Below are positions 7,771-17,950 of a stretch of DNA of 64,000 bases, in pieces. The notes under the pieces were generated by a model. That model did no database searches. It saw nothing but the letters and a program-made list of their open reading frames with translations, and was not told where the DNA came from. The stretch is from positions 620,001 through 684,000 of the forward strand of contig NZ_PDZC01000001.1 in the NCBI RefSeq assembly GCF_002743375.1, read 5' to 3'. Positions within the stretch are counted from its first letter, which is position 1. The number at the start of each line of letters is the position of its first letter. A program made the translations under genes and the position numbers. The stretch comes from Sporosarcina sp. P34. GTDB lineage: Bacteria; Bacillota; Bacilli; Bacillales_A; Planococcaceae.

Positions 7771-9120
7771 ATGTCCAATCAAACTTTTTTAACCGTTCAA
7801 GCGCTAACGAAATATGTCAAACGTAAATTCGATGCTGATCCACATTTACGTAACGTCTATGTAAAAGGTGAATTGTCGAACGTTAAGCTTCATCCGTCCG
7901 GACATATTTATTTCACATTAAAAGACGATAAAACAAGAATTCAAGCAGCTATGTTCCGTTCCCGTTCGAACACACTTCAATTTAAGCCTGAAAACGGAAT
8001 GAACGTTCTGATCACAGGTGATGTGACCGTATTTGAAACAGCGGGATCGTACCAGCTCTATGTACACACAATGGAGCCAGACGGTATTGGAGCGCTGTAT
8101 CTAGCTTTTGAACAGTTGAAAAAGAAGCTTCAGCAAGAAGGCTTGTTTGAAGAAAGATTTAAGCAACCTATTCCACAAGTACCACAACGAATTGGCCTCA
8201 TTACAGCTGAATCAGGTGCTGCGCTGCGTGACATGTACTCGACGATCAACCGACGATTTCCAATGGCGGAGATGTATCTGTTCCCAGCTCTCGTGCAAGG
8301 CCGCACAGCCGTTCCATCCATAGTGAAAGCGATTGAACAAGCGAATCGCATGGCGAATGTCGATGTATTGATTGTTGGCCGTGGTGGGGGCTCCATCGAA
8401 GATCTGTGGGCATTCAATGAAGAAGACGTAGCACGTGCTATTTTCTCCAGTCGGATTCCGATCATTAGTGCGGTCGGACATGAAACCGATACGACGATTG
8501 CAGATTTTGTGTCGGATTTACGTGCACCGACGCCGACTGCGGCAGCTGAAATGGCCGTGCCGGATCAGCTTCAATTATTCCAATACTTGAAAAATCAGCA
8601 ACGTTCGATTTATCTGGCAGTCCAGACCTTACTAAACCAGTTGAATAAGCGATTAGAAACGGCACAAGCGTCTTATCCGCTCCAATATCCGGAACGATTA
8701 TATCGACCATTCATTGAGAAGCTCGACAACTTGGAAGAACGCTTGCAACGCGGCAGTGAAGCAATCGTTCAGGGAAAACAGATGAACTTTGATCGTTTAT
8801 ATGCAGGTTTTCAGTACTACACACCGATTCGACGCATCCAACTAGAACAACAACAGACGAAACAGCTGGAAATGCGTTTGAACCGAGCTGCAGAACACAC
8901 CATTAAACAGCGCCAGCAACACTTCGTAGCATTGATGCGCATGATGCAAGCCTTGAACCCGTTACAAGTAATGGAGAGAGGTTTTTCAATCGGTTATAAA
9001 AATCAGGAAGTGATAAAATCGATTCACGATGTAGCAAACGGAGATCGAGTGACGCTTCAATTAGCGGACGGATCTATTTCCACTATAGTGGAAGAAATCA
9101 TTCCAAAGGAGGTCGAGTAA
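7771..9120 (+). CDS. xseA: Exodeoxyribonuclease VII large subunit
   Basis: Exo VII degrades single-stranded DNA from both ends in an XseA-XseB complex. The 449 residues have an N-terminal OB domain (residues 1-100; HPSGHIYFTLKDD), the central catalytic region with RIGLITAESGAALRDM, VDVLIVGRGGGSIEDLW and SAVGHETDTTIADFVSDLRAPTPTAAAE, then a long coiled-coil region. I take ATG at 7771, preceded by AGGGCAGGTG, rather than an in-frame start 42 bases upstream that lies in the folD-xseA hairpin. xseB follows after two bases. Confidence 0.96.
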   Translation: MSNQTFLTVQALTKYVKRKFDADPHLRNVYVKGELSNVKLHPSGHIYFTLKDDKTRIQAAMFRSRSNTLQFKPENGMNVLITGDVTVFETAGSYQLYVHTMEPDGIGALYLAFEQLKKKLQQEGLFEERFKQPIPQVPQRIGLITAESGAALRDMYSTINRRFPMAEMYLFPALVQGRTAVPSIVKAIEQANRMANVDVLIVGRGGGSIEDLWAFNEEDVARAIFSSRIPIISAVGHETDTTIADFVSDLRAPTPTAAAEMAVPDQLQLFQYLKNQQRSIYLAVQTLLNQLNKRLETAQASYPLQYPERLYRPFIEKLDNLEERLQRGSEAIVQGKQMNFDRLYAGFQYYTPIRRIQLEQQQTKQLEMRLNRAAEHTIKQRQQHFVALMRMMQALNPLQVMERGFSIGYKNQEVIKSIHDVANGDRVTLQLADGSISTIVEEIIPKEVE

Positions 9121-9122
9121 GG

Positions 9123-9365
9123 ATGGCAGAAGAGAAAAATATGCAATTCGAGCAAGCAATGCACCAGTTAGAAGAAATTGTACAGAAGTTGGAGGATGGT
9201 GAAGCACCTTTGGATGACACGATTACGTTGTATAAACAAGGGATGGAGCTCTCAGCTTATTGCCAGAAGAAATTGCAAAATGCAGAACAACAATTGATTC
9301 GCATGATAGATCAAGAGGGTAATGAATCCTCATTTGACCCAACAGCAGGTGAGCCGAATGAATAA
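9123..9365 (+). CDS. xseB: Exodeoxyribonuclease VII small subunit
   Basis: The 80-residue partner of XseA. It is mostly helical with the family signature FEQAMHQLEEIVQKLEDGEAPLDDTITLYKQGMEL in the first half. It starts two bases after the xseA stop, with AAAGGAGGTCGAG at the end of xseA as its ribosome-binding site. The last codons overlap the start of ispA (ATGAATAA). Confidence 0.96.
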   Translation: MAEEKNMQFEQAMHQLEEIVQKLEDGEAPLDDTITLYKQGMELSAYCQKKLQNAEQQLIRMIDQEGNESSFDPTAGEPNE

Positions 9366-10242
9366 GAAATTACAAGCATTTGTCGATGAAATGATTCCTA
9401 AAATTGAACGTGAATTGACGAACCAACTGGCGAAGTCCGATATTCCTAACGTGTTGCACGAATCGATGATGTATTCAGTAGACGCAGGTGGCAAACGGAT
9501 TCGGCCGTTATTGGTTATGGCTGTTTTATTTGATATGAAAAAAGATTCAGTGGATGCAGTAAAAGTGGCGTCTTCTGTCGAATTGATACATACATATTCA
9601 TTGATCCACGATGATTTACCATGCATGGATGATGATGATTTTAGAAGAGGAAAACCTACGAATCATAAAGTGTACGGTGAGGATATAGCGACGCTCTCGG
9701 GTGATGCGATGCAAGCAATGGCATTCCAAGCGCTTGCAGATCTTCAGGAAACACCACCCGCAGCAGCAATTGAGCTCGTCGGATTACTGGCGAATGCTTC
9801 GGGCGCACAAGGAATGGTGAAAGGACAAGTCCTCGATATGAAAGGCGAACAGCAATCATTGCCTTTAGCAGAATTGGAAGAAGTACATATTCATAAAACA
9901 GGCGCATTACTCTCATACTGTATTGAAGCGGGTGCTGTGCTAGCACAGGCTACTGATGAACAGCGCGAGCAACTTCGCCGATTCGCTCACAACATTGGAT
10001 TGGCTTTCCAAATTCAAGATGATATTTTAGACGTGACAGCAACTACCGAGCAGCTCGGCAAACCAGCTAACAGTGATACGTCAAGCGAAAAGTCCACATA
10101 TCCTTCATTGCTAGGGTTAGATGGGGCTCGCGAACAATTAAAAGCACGTCATGAAGAAGCGTTACATGCGTTGCAGTCCATTGGCTTAGGGGAGTCTATG
10201 TTGCAATTGTTGGCAGATTACATTATTGAGCGAAAAATGTAA
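9358..10242 (+). CDS. ispA: Farnesyl diphosphate synthase (polyprenyl synthase)
   Basis: Condenses isopentenyl diphosphate with DMAPP/GPP to farnesyl diphosphate, feeding undecaprenyl and quinone synthesis. The 294 residues contain GGKRIRP near 47, the first Asp-rich motif LIHDDLPCMDDDDFRRG near 85 and the second FQIQDDILD near 220, typical of short-chain prenyl synthases. The start ATG at 9358 overlaps the xseB stop and follows CAGGTGAG; an earlier in-frame ATG at 9322 would add 12 residues overlapping xseB and lacks a ribosome-binding site. Confidence 0.95.
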   Translation: MNKKLQAFVDEMIPKIERELTNQLAKSDIPNVLHESMMYSVDAGGKRIRPLLVMAVLFDMKKDSVDAVKVASSVELIHTYSLIHDDLPCMDDDDFRRGKPTNHKVYGEDIATLSGDAMQAMAFQALADLQETPPAAAIELVGLLANASGAQGMVKGQVLDMKGEQQSLPLAELEEVHIHKTGALLSYCIEAGAVLAQATDEQREQLRRFAHNIGLAFQIQDDILDVTATTEQLGKPANSDTSSEKSTYPSLLGLDGAREQLKARHEEALHALQSIGLGESMLQLLADYIIERKM

Positions 10243-10258
10243 TTTGGAACCGTTATAT

Positions 10259-10286
10259 TTGTGTCGCACGTTGTTACTGTTATAAT
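10259..10286 (+). promoter_or_regulatory. Probable sigma-A promoter of dxs
   Basis: TTGTGT, 16-base spacer, then a perfect TATAAT at 10281-10286, about 100 bases upstream of dxs. This suggests dxs can be transcribed apart from ispA. Confidence 0.55.
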
Positions 10287-10384
10287 GTAGAAAACAAACA
10301 GCAACTACTTGGTCGAATGAACAGGAAATAGTGCGAATGAGCAAATAGAAAGACCTACTTACTTGATGAAGGTGTGTGATCATG

Positions 10385-12283
10385 ATGGATCTAACAAAGA
10401 TTACCAATCCATCTTTTATAAAAGAGCTCGATAAAAACCAGTTAGAATCATTGGCGGCAGATATTCGTCATTTTCTAATTGAAAATTTATCGGTTACTGG
10501 CGGGCATATCGGACCGAATTTGGGGGTTGTCGAATTAACGATTGCATTGCATAAAATTTTCGACAGCCCAACCGATAAGTTTATATGGGATGTAGGACAT
10601 CAGTCATATGTCCATAAAATTCTTACAGGTCGTGCTGGCGAGTTTGACACGCTTAGAAAATATAAAGGATTGAGCGGATTCCCGAAGATGGCGGAGAGCA
10701 TACATGATGTATGGGAAACCGGCCATAGTTCAACATCTTTGTCAGCAGCTATGGGAATGGCTGTGGCACGAGATATTAAGAAAGAAAAAAGTTTTGTCAT
10801 CCCGATCATTGGTGATGGCGCTTTAACGGGCGGTATGGCACTTGAAGCATTGAACCATATTGGACACGAGAAGACGAATATCACGGTCATTCTAAATGAT
10901 AATGAAATGTCTATTGCACCAAATGTTGGCGCATTGCACTCGATTCTTGGAAAATTACGCACAGCTGGCAAGTATAATAACGTAAAAGACGAACTGGAAT
11001 TCCTTTTGCGTAAAATCCCAGCAGTAGGCGGTAGAGTCGCAACGGCTGCGGAACGTGTGAAAGATAGTTTGAAGTATTTAGTAGTGAGCGGAATTTTCTT
11101 TGAGGAGCTCGGATTCACGTATTTGGGACCGATTGACGGCCATGATTTTGCAGAATTGGAGCGTTCACTTCAATATGCAAAGAAAATGGAAGGACCGGTA
11201 TTACTTCATGTGATTACGAAAAAAGGTAAAGGCTATAGTCCAGCCGAGTTAGATAAAATCGGTACATGGCACGGTACGGGACCCTATAAGATTGAAACTG
11301 GAGATTTTGTAAAATCCCCCGTTAATGGCCCTGCTTGGAGTGGGTTGGTTTCTGAAACGGTTCGCAAGCTTGCGAGAGCTGATCGACGTATTGTCGCGAT
11401 CACTCCGGCTATGCCTGTAGGATCGAAACTTGAATCTTTCGCAGCAGAGTTCCCGGATCGTTTCTTCGATGTAGGGATTGCGGAACAACATGCGACGACT
11501 ATGGCTGCGGGACTTGCAGCGACTGGAATGAAACCGTTCCTCGCGATTTATTCAACATTCCTGCAACGTGCATACGATCAAATGTTGCATGATATTACGC
11601 GCCAGAAGCTCAATGTCTTCGTCGGTATTGATCGTTCAGGACTGGTTGGGGCTGATGGAGAAACACATCATGGTGTATTTGATATCGCATTCTTACGTCA
11701 TTTGCCAAACTTAGTCATTATGATGCCGAAAGATGAAAATGAAGGCCAACACATGGTGAAGACAGCTATCGATTACGATGAAGGTCCGATTGCACTTCGT
11801 TTCCCACGTGGCAATGGATATGGTGTTCCGATGGATGAAGAACTGCATACGATTCCAATCGGCACTTGGGAAGTGTTGCAAGAAGGTGAAGATGCAACGA
11901 TTTTGACGTTCGGTACAACAATCCCCATGGCATTCTCGGCTGCTGAACAATTGAAATTACAAGGCAAAAATGTCGCGATTGTGAATGCGCGTTTCATTAA
12001 ACCGATGGATACGAATTTACTGGATGAACTATTTGCTAAAGGTAAACCCATCATTACAATCGAAGAAGCTGTTCTTGCTGGAGGATTCGGCAGTGGGGTG
12101 TTGGAGTATGCAGAGCAAGTGGGTCATACAGGCACCATCTTTGAGAGAATCGGTATTCCGGATGAATTCATTGAACACGGTAGTGTCGATAAATTACTTG
12201 CCGAAGTCCATATGACACCTGATCACATAGCGGAAGTGACAGCAGCGGCTATTCAACAAGCAGCGGAAAGAGCGAAAGTATGA
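10385..12283 (+). CDS. dxs: 1-deoxy-D-xylulose-5-phosphate synthase
   Basis: The first enzyme of the MEP isoprenoid pathway: thiamine-diphosphate-dependent condensation of pyruvate and glyceraldehyde 3-phosphate. The 632 residues equal the B. subtilis length and start with a matching MDL..I.NPSF. Motifs: [14 protein letters not shown] near 40, the TPP site [26 protein letters not shown] near 145-180, transketolase-like [17 protein letters not shown] near 365. Start choice is between ATG at 10382 and 10385; I use 10385 on family alignment, with AAGGTG upstream. Its stop overlaps the next start (ATGA). Confidence 0.97.
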   Translation: MDLTKITNPSFIKELDKNQLESLAADIRHFLIENLSVTGGHIGPNLGVVELTIALHKIFDSPTDKFIWDVGHQSYVHKILTGRAGEFDTLRKYKGLSGFPKMAESIHDVWETGHSSTSLSAAMGMAVARDIKKEKSFVIPIIGDGALTGGMALEALNHIGHEKTNITVILNDNEMSIAPNVGALHSILGKLRTAGKYNNVKDELEFLLRKIPAVGGRVATAAERVKDSLKYLVVSGIFFEELGFTYLGPIDGHDFAELERSLQYAKKMEGPVLLHVITKKGKGYSPAELDKIGTWHGTGPYKIETGDFVKSPVNGPAWSGLVSETVRKLARADRRIVAITPAMPVGSKLESFAAEFPDRFFDVGIAEQHATTMAAGLAATGMKPFLAIYSTFLQRAYDQMLHDITRQKLNVFVGIDRSGLVGADGETHHGVFDIAFLRHLPNLVIMMPKDENEGQHMVKTAIDYDEGPIALRFPRGNGYGVPMDEELHTIPIGTWEVLQEGEDATILTFGTTIPMAFSAAEQLKLQGKNVAIVNARFIKPMDTNLLDELFAKGKPIITIEEAVLAGGFGSGVLEYAEQVGHTGTIFERIGIPDEFIEHGSVDKLLAEVHMTPDHIAEVTAAAIQQAAERAKV

Positions 12284-13101
12284 GTACATCCGTGAAAAAA
12301 GAGAGAGTGGATTTATTGCTAGTAGAGCGTGGATTGACTGAATCCCGCGAACAAGCAAAACGATCTATCATGGCCGGGCTTGTTTACTCTGATACTACAA
12401 GAATTGAAAAAGTGGGAGAAAAAATTGCAGTGGATGCTCCATTGACTGTAAAAGGACCCGCGATTAAATATGTAAGTCGTGGTGGCTTGAAACTGGAAAA
12501 GGCGTTAATGTCTTTTCCTATTTCTGTGAAAGAAAAGATTGTCATAGATATTGGAGCTTCCACAGGTGGCTTCACGGATTGTGCACTGCAAAACGGTGCC
12601 AAACATTGTTATGCACTGGATGTTGGGTATAATCAACTTGCCTGGAAAATTCGGCAGCATGAACAAGTGACAGTGATGGAGCGGCAGAATTTCCGTCATG
12701 CGACGGTTGATTTATTTACGGAAGGATTACCGGAAGTCGCGACAATCGATGTTTCATTCATTTCGTTATCCTTGATTTTACCAGCACTTAAAAATATCAT
12801 TGTGCCGGGCGGACAAGTGGTGGCGTTAGTGAAGCCTCAATTTGAAGCTGGCAAAAAGAAAGTCGGTAAAAAAGGGATTGTCCGTGATCCAGCAATACAT
12901 CTAGAAGTATTGGAGAAAATCGCATTGATGGCAGCGGCGGAAGGGTTTTCCGTTAAAGGTGCTACGTATTCGCCTGTTACGGGTGGAGAAGGCAATATTG
13001 AGTTCTTGTATTATTTAGTAGCTGAAGACGGAGCAAAGCCTGATTTTACTACAGAAGATTTCAATCAATTGGTCAAACAGGCACATAATGATTTAACATA
13101 A
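12280..13101 (+). CDS. yqxC: TlyA-family rRNA (cytidine-2'-O) methyltransferase YqxC
   Basis: The 273 residues join an N-terminal S4 RNA-binding domain ([25 protein letters not shown]) to an FtsJ-like SAM methyltransferase domain with [20 protein letters not shown] near 90 and VKPQFEAGK near 185. The TlyA family methylates 16S/23S rRNA cytidines. Its ATG overlaps the dxs stop by four bases, so translation is coupled. The same position is seen in B. subtilis between dxs and ahrC. Confidence 0.93.
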   Translation: MSTSVKKERVDLLLVERGLTESREQAKRSIMAGLVYSDTTRIEKVGEKIAVDAPLTVKGPAIKYVSRGGLKLEKALMSFPISVKEKIVIDIGASTGGFTDCALQNGAKHCYALDVGYNQLAWKIRQHEQVTVMERQNFRHATVDLFTEGLPEVATIDVSFISLSLILPALKNIIVPGGQVVALVKPQFEAGKKKVGKKGIVRDPAIHLEVLEKIALMAAAEGFSVKGATYSPVTGGEGNIEFLYYLVAEDGAKPDFTTEDFNQLVKQAHNDLT

Positions 13102-13125
13102 CGCGCAATGAGTTGCGCGTTTTTT
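13101..13125 (+). terminator. Terminator after yqxC
   Basis: ACGCGCAA and TTGCGCGT arms with a four-base loop, then six T. A TATAAT-like box at 13135-13140 beyond it may serve argR. Confidence 0.85.
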
Positions 13126-13178
13126 AGATGATTAGTATAATTTTGTTTATGGACTCAACAGAATCGGAGTGAATTCAT

Positions 13179-13628
13179 TTGAATAAAGGACAACGACATC
13201 TACGTATTAGAGAGATTATTACGAACAATGAAATAGAAACACAAGATCAGCTAGTCGAGAGCTTAAAAGCCGCTGGGGCCGATGTCACGCAAGCGACGGT
13301 TTCGCGTGATATTAAAGAATTGCATTTGATTAAAGTACCTTCACCTTCAGGTAACTATAAATACAGTCTCCCTCCTATCCATCGCTATAATACGGAAGAA
13401 AAATTAAAGCGTATGCTTGAGGATGCGTTCGTTGGCATCGACAGTGCCAGTCATTTTATCATGTTGAAAACGCTTCCCGGTAATGCGCAAGCGGTTGGAT
13501 CGCTTGTCGACAACTTGGACTGGGATGAAATGCTTGGAACCATTTGCGGTGACGATACGTGTTTGATCATTTGTCGTGAAGAATCTCAAACAGAATACGT
13601 CAAAGATAAATTATTAGCAATGCTATAA
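13179..13628 (+). CDS. argR: Arginine repressor ArgR/AhrC
   Basis: A hexameric regulator that, with arginine bound, represses arginine biosynthesis and activates catabolism; it is also needed at plasmid resolution sites in some species. The 149 residues hold an N-terminal winged helix ([37 protein letters not shown]) and the C-terminal arginine-binding trimer domain with [15 protein letters not shown]. The start is TTG at 13179, after CGGAGTG. The position upstream of recN matches B. subtilis ahrC. Confidence 0.96.
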   Translation: MNKGQRHLRIREIITNNEIETQDQLVESLKAAGADVTQATVSRDIKELHLIKVPSPSGNYKYSLPPIHRYNTEEKLKRMLEDAFVGIDSASHFIMLKTLPGNAQAVGSLVDNLDWDEMLGTICGDDTCLIICREESQTEYVKDKLLAML

Positions 13629-13644
13629 GTGAGGTGAGGTTTCT

Positions 13645-15345
13645 TTGTTAAGCGAACTTTCGATTAAAAACTTTGCTATTATTGAACAACTTGAAATCGC
13701 ATTTGACGATGGACTAACGGTGCTGACTGGCGAAACGGGTGCTGGGAAGTCCATTATCATTGATGCTGTTCAGCTGCTCGCAGGCGGCCGGGGTTCACAG
13801 GAATTCATTCGCCACGGTGCAAAAAAAGCTGAGCTTCAAGGACTTTTCACCATCGATAAAAATATTGAAAATGTAACAGAGAAATTGACTGAATTTGGTA
13901 TTGATACGGAAGAAGGTATCGTGATTTTACGCCGGGATATAAGTGCCAGCGGGAAATCTGTTTGTCGCGTTAATGGTAAACTCGTGACAATTGCTATATT
14001 GCGTGAGATTGGGGCATTGCTGATCGACATCCATGGACAACATGAAAACCAAGAATTAATGAATGAAAAGCGTCATATTCATTTGCTAGATTTCTTTATT
14101 GGGGCTCCGATTGAACGTTCCCTGTCTACATATACCGAATTATATGAGAAATATAAAAAACTTCAGCAACTCATTGCGGCGAAAACACAAGATGAACAAC
14201 AAATCGCGCAGAAAATCGATTTATACAAATTCCAATTAGAAGAAATTGATGCAGCGAATTTACTGATCGGTGAAGAAGAAGCATTGGAGTCTGAACTTGT
14301 AAAGCTCCAACATTTTAACCGGCTATTTGACCGCTTAAATACTTCATATGAAGCATTGTCTCTAGAGTCGCATGGACTCGATTGGGTTGGCAATTCGATG
14401 AGTGATTTAGAAGAGGCAGCTTCCATTGATGAAGATCTTAAAACACTGTCCGAAACAGTAAATTCTTCATTTTACGCACTACAAGATGTTTCGCATGATT
14501 TAAAACGAATGATCGATGGTATGGAATTCCAGCCAGATCGATTAGAAGTTGTCGAAGATCGATTAGCGTTATTTTTGACATTGAAACGAAAGTATGGGAA
14601 ATCACTTGAAGATATTTTGATTTATCGCGATAAAATTGCGGATGCACTCGATCAATTGGTCAATCGTGACGAAAGATTGCATCAAAACCAAGAATTATTA
14701 GCACAATACGTAAAAGATCTTGAAATAGAAGCGAAGGAATTATCAATCATTCGAAAAAAAGCGGCACTGTCTCTTGAAAAAGGAATTGAAGAGCAGTTGA
14801 AGCAGTTGTATATGGAAAAGGCTACATTTAAAGTGCAGATTCACCAAAAACAACCTTATCAATTCGATGCCAATGGATTTGATGAAGTCGTATTTATGAT
14901 TTCCACAAACTTAGGAGAACCGCTCAAACCTTTGGTACGAGTGGCGTCTGGTGGCGAATTATCCCGAATGATGTTGGCGTTGAAAACGATCTTTTCTCAA
15001 CATCAAGGTGTTACATCGATTATTTTCGATGAAGTGGATACCGGAGTCAGTGGACGCGTAGCACAATCCATCGCGGAAAAAATTTCCATGATATCCAGCC
15101 ATTCACAAGTGTTATGTATTTCGCATTTACCGCAAGTGGCTGCGATGGCAGATCATCATTATCTCATCAAAAAAGAAGTGCATGATGGTCGTACCACTAC
15201 AGCGATTCATGACGTCATGAAAACAGAACGTACGGAAGAATTATCCCGCATGCTGTCGGGCGCGGAAATTACGACATTGACGCTTCAGCATGCTGAAGAA
15301 CTTTTAGTTTTAGCGGATCAACGTAAAAAGGAATTCCGCAAATAA
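13645..15345 (+). CDS. recN: DNA repair protein RecN
   Basis: An SMC-like ATPase that is an early responder at double-strand breaks. The 566 residues show Walker A LTGETGAGKSIIIDA near 30, two coiled-coil stretches (about 155-240 and 300-370), the ABC signature RVASGGELSRMMLALK near 425 and Walker B IIFDEVDTGVSGRVAQ near 455, and the switch HLPQVAAMADHH. The start is TTG at 13645 after GTGAGGTGAGG, 16 bases behind argR. Confidence 0.97.
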   Translation: MLSELSIKNFAIIEQLEIAFDDGLTVLTGETGAGKSIIIDAVQLLAGGRGSQEFIRHGAKKAELQGLFTIDKNIENVTEKLTEFGIDTEEGIVILRRDISASGKSVCRVNGKLVTIAILREIGALLIDIHGQHENQELMNEKRHIHLLDFFIGAPIERSLSTYTELYEKYKKLQQLIAAKTQDEQQIAQKIDLYKFQLEEIDAANLLIGEEEALESELVKLQHFNRLFDRLNTSYEALSLESHGLDWVGNSMSDLEEAASIDEDLKTLSETVNSSFYALQDVSHDLKRMIDGMEFQPDRLEVVEDRLALFLTLKRKYGKSLEDILIYRDKIADALDQLVNRDERLHQNQELLAQYVKDLEIEAKELSIIRKKAALSLEKGIEEQLKQLYMEKATFKVQIHQKQPYQFDANGFDEVVFMISTNLGEPLKPLVRVASGGELSRMMLALKTIFSQHQGVTSIIFDEVDTGVSGRVAQSIAEKISMISSHSQVLCISHLPQVAAMADHHYLIKKEVHDGRTTTAIHDVMKTERTEELSRMLSGAEITTLTLQHAEELLVLADQRKKEFRK

Positions 15346-15455
15346 AGTATGTATTCACAACGTTTTCCATGGAGAATGGCACTGTTTATTTTACCCTTTC
15401 ATACTTTCTCTTCGAAAGGACATACCAAAGGTATCTTTCGTTGAGGAGGTGAAAC

Positions 15456-16409
15456 ATGGGATGGAATAAATCTTTCAAAACGCTTTTAGCACTCGTCCTG
15501 ATGCTCTGCCTAGTGCCTGGAATTTCATTAGCAAATGAAGAGACGCTCATTCCGATGGGTGATTCCATTGGTATTCAAATGGATTTAAGTGGTATTTACG
15601 TAACGAGTGACGTCAAGGTGAGTCAGCAGGAATGGTTAAAAAAAGGGGATATCATTCGCCAGTTGAACGGTACGGATACGAAGCAACTCGTTCATTTCGA
15701 ACGGGCGTTACAAAAAGATAGCGCTACGATGGTACTCGACATTGTGCGTAATGGGAAGAATGAAACCATTGAAGCAGATAAGTCGCTCATTAAGCGTGTC
15801 ACGCCTTTTCTGAAGGATCGAACGGAAGGTACAGGGACGTTGACATACGTCGACCCGGAAAGCGGCACGTATGGTGCGCTGGGGCACCAGATTATTGATA
15901 GTACGTTGCAGTCTGCTCCGTCTTTTGAAAAAGGCGCGATTTATTTATCTGAAATCAGTCAAATCAAGAAAAGTTCTCCAGGGATTCCAGGGTATAAAAT
16001 CTCCTCGATTATTGATCAGAATAAGTTACTCGGAAATATTCAAATCAATAGTGTGTATGGAATTTTTGGTCATTGGAAAAATGCTCAAAATAAAGTGTTG
16101 TCTGAACCGCTCGAAATTATGCAACCGTTTGAATTGATGATCGGTCCCGCAGAAATTTACACCACAGTGGAAGGTTCTACTGTAGAAAAATTCTCCATCC
16201 AAATTACGAAGATAGAAGAAGAACAATTCCATATCCTATTGACTGACCAGAAACTGCTGAGTAAGACGGGCGGAATCCTGCAAGGTATGAGTGGTAGTCC
16301 TGTAATCCAGAACGGTAAGTTTGTCGGTGCAATTACGCATATGTTCGTGGACGAGCCGGAAAAAGGGGCCGCGCTTTTCCTAAAGACGATGAGAAAGAAT
16401 GAGAAGTGA
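15456..16409 (+). CDS. spoIVB: SpoIVB serine peptidase (S55), short form
   Basis: SpoIVB is made in the forespore and cleaves SpoIVFA, switching on pro-sigma-K processing. The 317 residues (about 425 in B. subtilis) have a signal/anchor at about 8-26, a shortened PDZ segment (residues 35-110) and the S55 catalytic domain. Triad candidates are conserved: His in YGALGHQIID, Asp in LLTDQKLLSKTGG and Ser in LQGMSGSPVIQNG. The N-terminal beta region between anchor and PDZ is lost. It has a strong GAGGAGGTGAAAC ribosome-binding site and sits next to spo0A as usual. Confidence 0.92.
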   Translation: MGWNKSFKTLLALVLMLCLVPGISLANEETLIPMGDSIGIQMDLSGIYVTSDVKVSQQEWLKKGDIIRQLNGTDTKQLVHFERALQKDSATMVLDIVRNGKNETIEADKSLIKRVTPFLKDRTEGTGTLTYVDPESGTYGALGHQIIDSTLQSAPSFEKGAIYLSEISQIKKSSPGIPGYKISSIIDQNKLLGNIQINSVYGIFGHWKNAQNKVLSEPLEIMQPFELMIGPAEIYTTVEGSTVEKFSIQITKIEEEQFHILLTDQKLLSKTGGILQGMSGSPVIQNGKFVGAITHMFVDEPEKGAALFLKTMRKNEK

Positions 16410-16450
16410 AAAAGCAGCCTGTGCCTAAAAAATGCACAGGCTGCTTTTTC
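16409..16450 (+). terminator. Terminator after spoIVB
   Basis: AAAAGCAGCCTGTGC and its complement GCACAGGCTGCTTTT flank a nine-base A-rich loop; the stem ends in T5. It isolates spoIVB from spo0A. Confidence 0.92.
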
Positions 16451-16636
16451 GTATAGGTGTTCGATACAAAGAAAAGGGAATAAAGTCGAAATAGGTAGAA
16501 AGCATCGTTCAGAAGTATCATTTTGAGTGAAAAATTAAGTAAATGTAGAAATCGTCAAATAGATGACTTACGATAATAGGAGAGAAACAGCGGGAGAAAG
16601 AAATGATGTCCGATCTTAAATCAGGGGGAATGGGTA

Positions 16637-17434
16637 ATGGAAAATATAAAAGTAGCAATTGCTGACGATAATAAAGAACTTGTGAAAACGATGATGTCAT
16701 ATTTTGAGAAGCACGAGGAAATAGAAGTGATTTGGACAGCGAATAATGGGCAAGTATGCTTGACATTGTTGGAAGAAGAGCGTCCCGATATTTTATTGTT
16801 GGATATTATTATGCCGCATCTCGATGGGATTGGTGTATTAGAGACACTGAATGAAACGAATAAAATGGGAGATATGCAAATCATGATGTTGACGGCTTTC
16901 GGACAGGAAAACGTTATGTCGCAAGCCGCAAACCTTGGTGCTTCGTACTTCATGTTGAAGCCATTTGAATTTGACCGCTTAATCGGGCAAATCTTTAAAG
17001 CTGCTGGGAAGTCAAAAAATACGACGCCTTCATTTGTCGTGCAGGAATCCTCCGTACAACCGACAGGTGTTGTAACTCAGAAGGTACTCGATACGGCGAT
17101 TACGTCGATGATCAAAGAAATCGGTGTACCTGCTCATATTAAAGGTTATGCGTTTTTACGCGAGGGAATTCAGATGGTTTATAGTGATGTGGAGTTGCTC
17201 GGATCGGTCACGAAGATTCTCTACCCAGACATTGCGAAAAAGTATAATACGACTCCATCCCGTGTGGAACGAGCAATTCGCCATGCAATTGAAGTGGCAT
17301 GGAACCGTGGAAATTACGATTTGATTTCGAAGACGTTCGGCTATACAGTACATCATTTGAAAAGTAAACCAACGAATAGCGAATTTATTGCGATGATTGC
17401 GGATAAGATCCGTTTGGAGCATATGGTAAGCTGA
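16637..17434 (+). CDS. spo0A: Sporulation master response regulator Spo0A
   Basis: Receives phosphate from the phosphorelay and controls entry to sporulation by binding 0A boxes. The 265 residues have a receiver domain with DD near 9-10, phospho-acceptor Asp in [12 protein letters not shown] near 55, Thr in MLTAFGQ and Lys in MLKPFEF; then a C-terminal effector domain with [16 protein letters not shown], the recognition helix [17 protein letters not shown] and [18 protein letters not shown]. Ribosome-binding site CAGGGGGAATGGG. A 0A-box-like AAGTCGAAA occurs at 16483-16491, weak evidence for autoregulation. The sporulation pathway head is thus intact while spoIIIA is reduced. Confidence 0.98.
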   Translation: MENIKVAIADDNKELVKTMMSYFEKHEEIEVIWTANNGQVCLTLLEEERPDILLLDIIMPHLDGIGVLETLNETNKMGDMQIMMLTAFGQENVMSQAANLGASYFMLKPFEFDRLIGQIFKAAGKSKNTTPSFVVQESSVQPTGVVTQKVLDTAITSMIKEIGVPAHIKGYAFLREGIQMVYSDVELLGSVTKILYPDIAKKYNTTPSRVERAIRHAIEVAWNRGNYDLISKTFGYTVHHLKSKPTNSEFIAMIADKIRLEHMVS

Positions 17435-17466
17435 TTGAAGTAATAGAAGGATAGAGAGTGTATGCA

Positions 17467-17499
17467 AACCAACTAATCGGATATATTAGTTGGTTTTCG
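17467..17499 (+). terminator. Terminator after spo0A
   Basis: AACCAACTAAT and ATTAGTTGGTT arms, then TTTCGTTTG. The gap to the next gene (17500-17950) holds GAGCG array copy 2 and AT-rich sequence with no gene. Confidence 0.85.
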
Positions 17500-17576
17500 T
17501 TTGTACATGGGTAGGATACATTGTGGTTATGTAGTTTTAGATGGGAAGGTACATAATTTAGCGCGAAATCGTTTAG

Positions 17577-17704
17577 GCTCATTAATCCGGGCAAGTGCTC
17601 ATACTGTCTCTGCAACCGCTCTTCACCTCCTGTAAGCGCTCACACTTCGTTCGCATCCGCTCTATACTCGGCTCAAAGCGCCCATATAGTTTGTTTAACC
17701 GCTC
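17577..17704 (-). repeat. 21-bp phased GAGCG array, copy 2
   Basis: Read on the minus strand. On the plus strand GCTC appears at 17577, 17597, 17618, 17638, 17659 and 17701, with a degenerate unit (GCCC) at 17680: spacings of 20 or 21. An extra GCTC at 17671 is off register. The plus-strand left end GCTCATTAAT matches the shared end ATTAATGAGC of copies 1 and 3 in reverse. Copies are more diverged than in the array at 39 kb. Confidence 0.78.
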
Positions 17705-17950
17705 AATGCCTCACTATTCTGCACCTGTACTAAAATAGGTTTTAATTCCAAACTATTATAATTCAAGAAGTGGTGTATGCATGAACTCTGCAACCATCGT
17801 GTCGTGGGTATAAAGTCCATATTTTATTTCGAGGGTAAAAAAATCGAATGATGCTGTGAGAAAATGCTTATTTACGTGGGGTACTCGCAAAAAGGCTACC
17901 TGTAGTGTGTTGCTTCTTCTATACTAATAAATAAAGAGGGAGGGATTTCG

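Noticed and set aside
16483..16491. 0A box controlling spo0A as a separate feature
   Set aside because: A single weak match (AAGTCGAAA) without a placed promoter; mentioned only in the spo0A entry.
17124..17467. ORFs overlapping the end of spo0A in other frames
   Set aside because: Alternative-frame shadows of the Spo0A effector domain.
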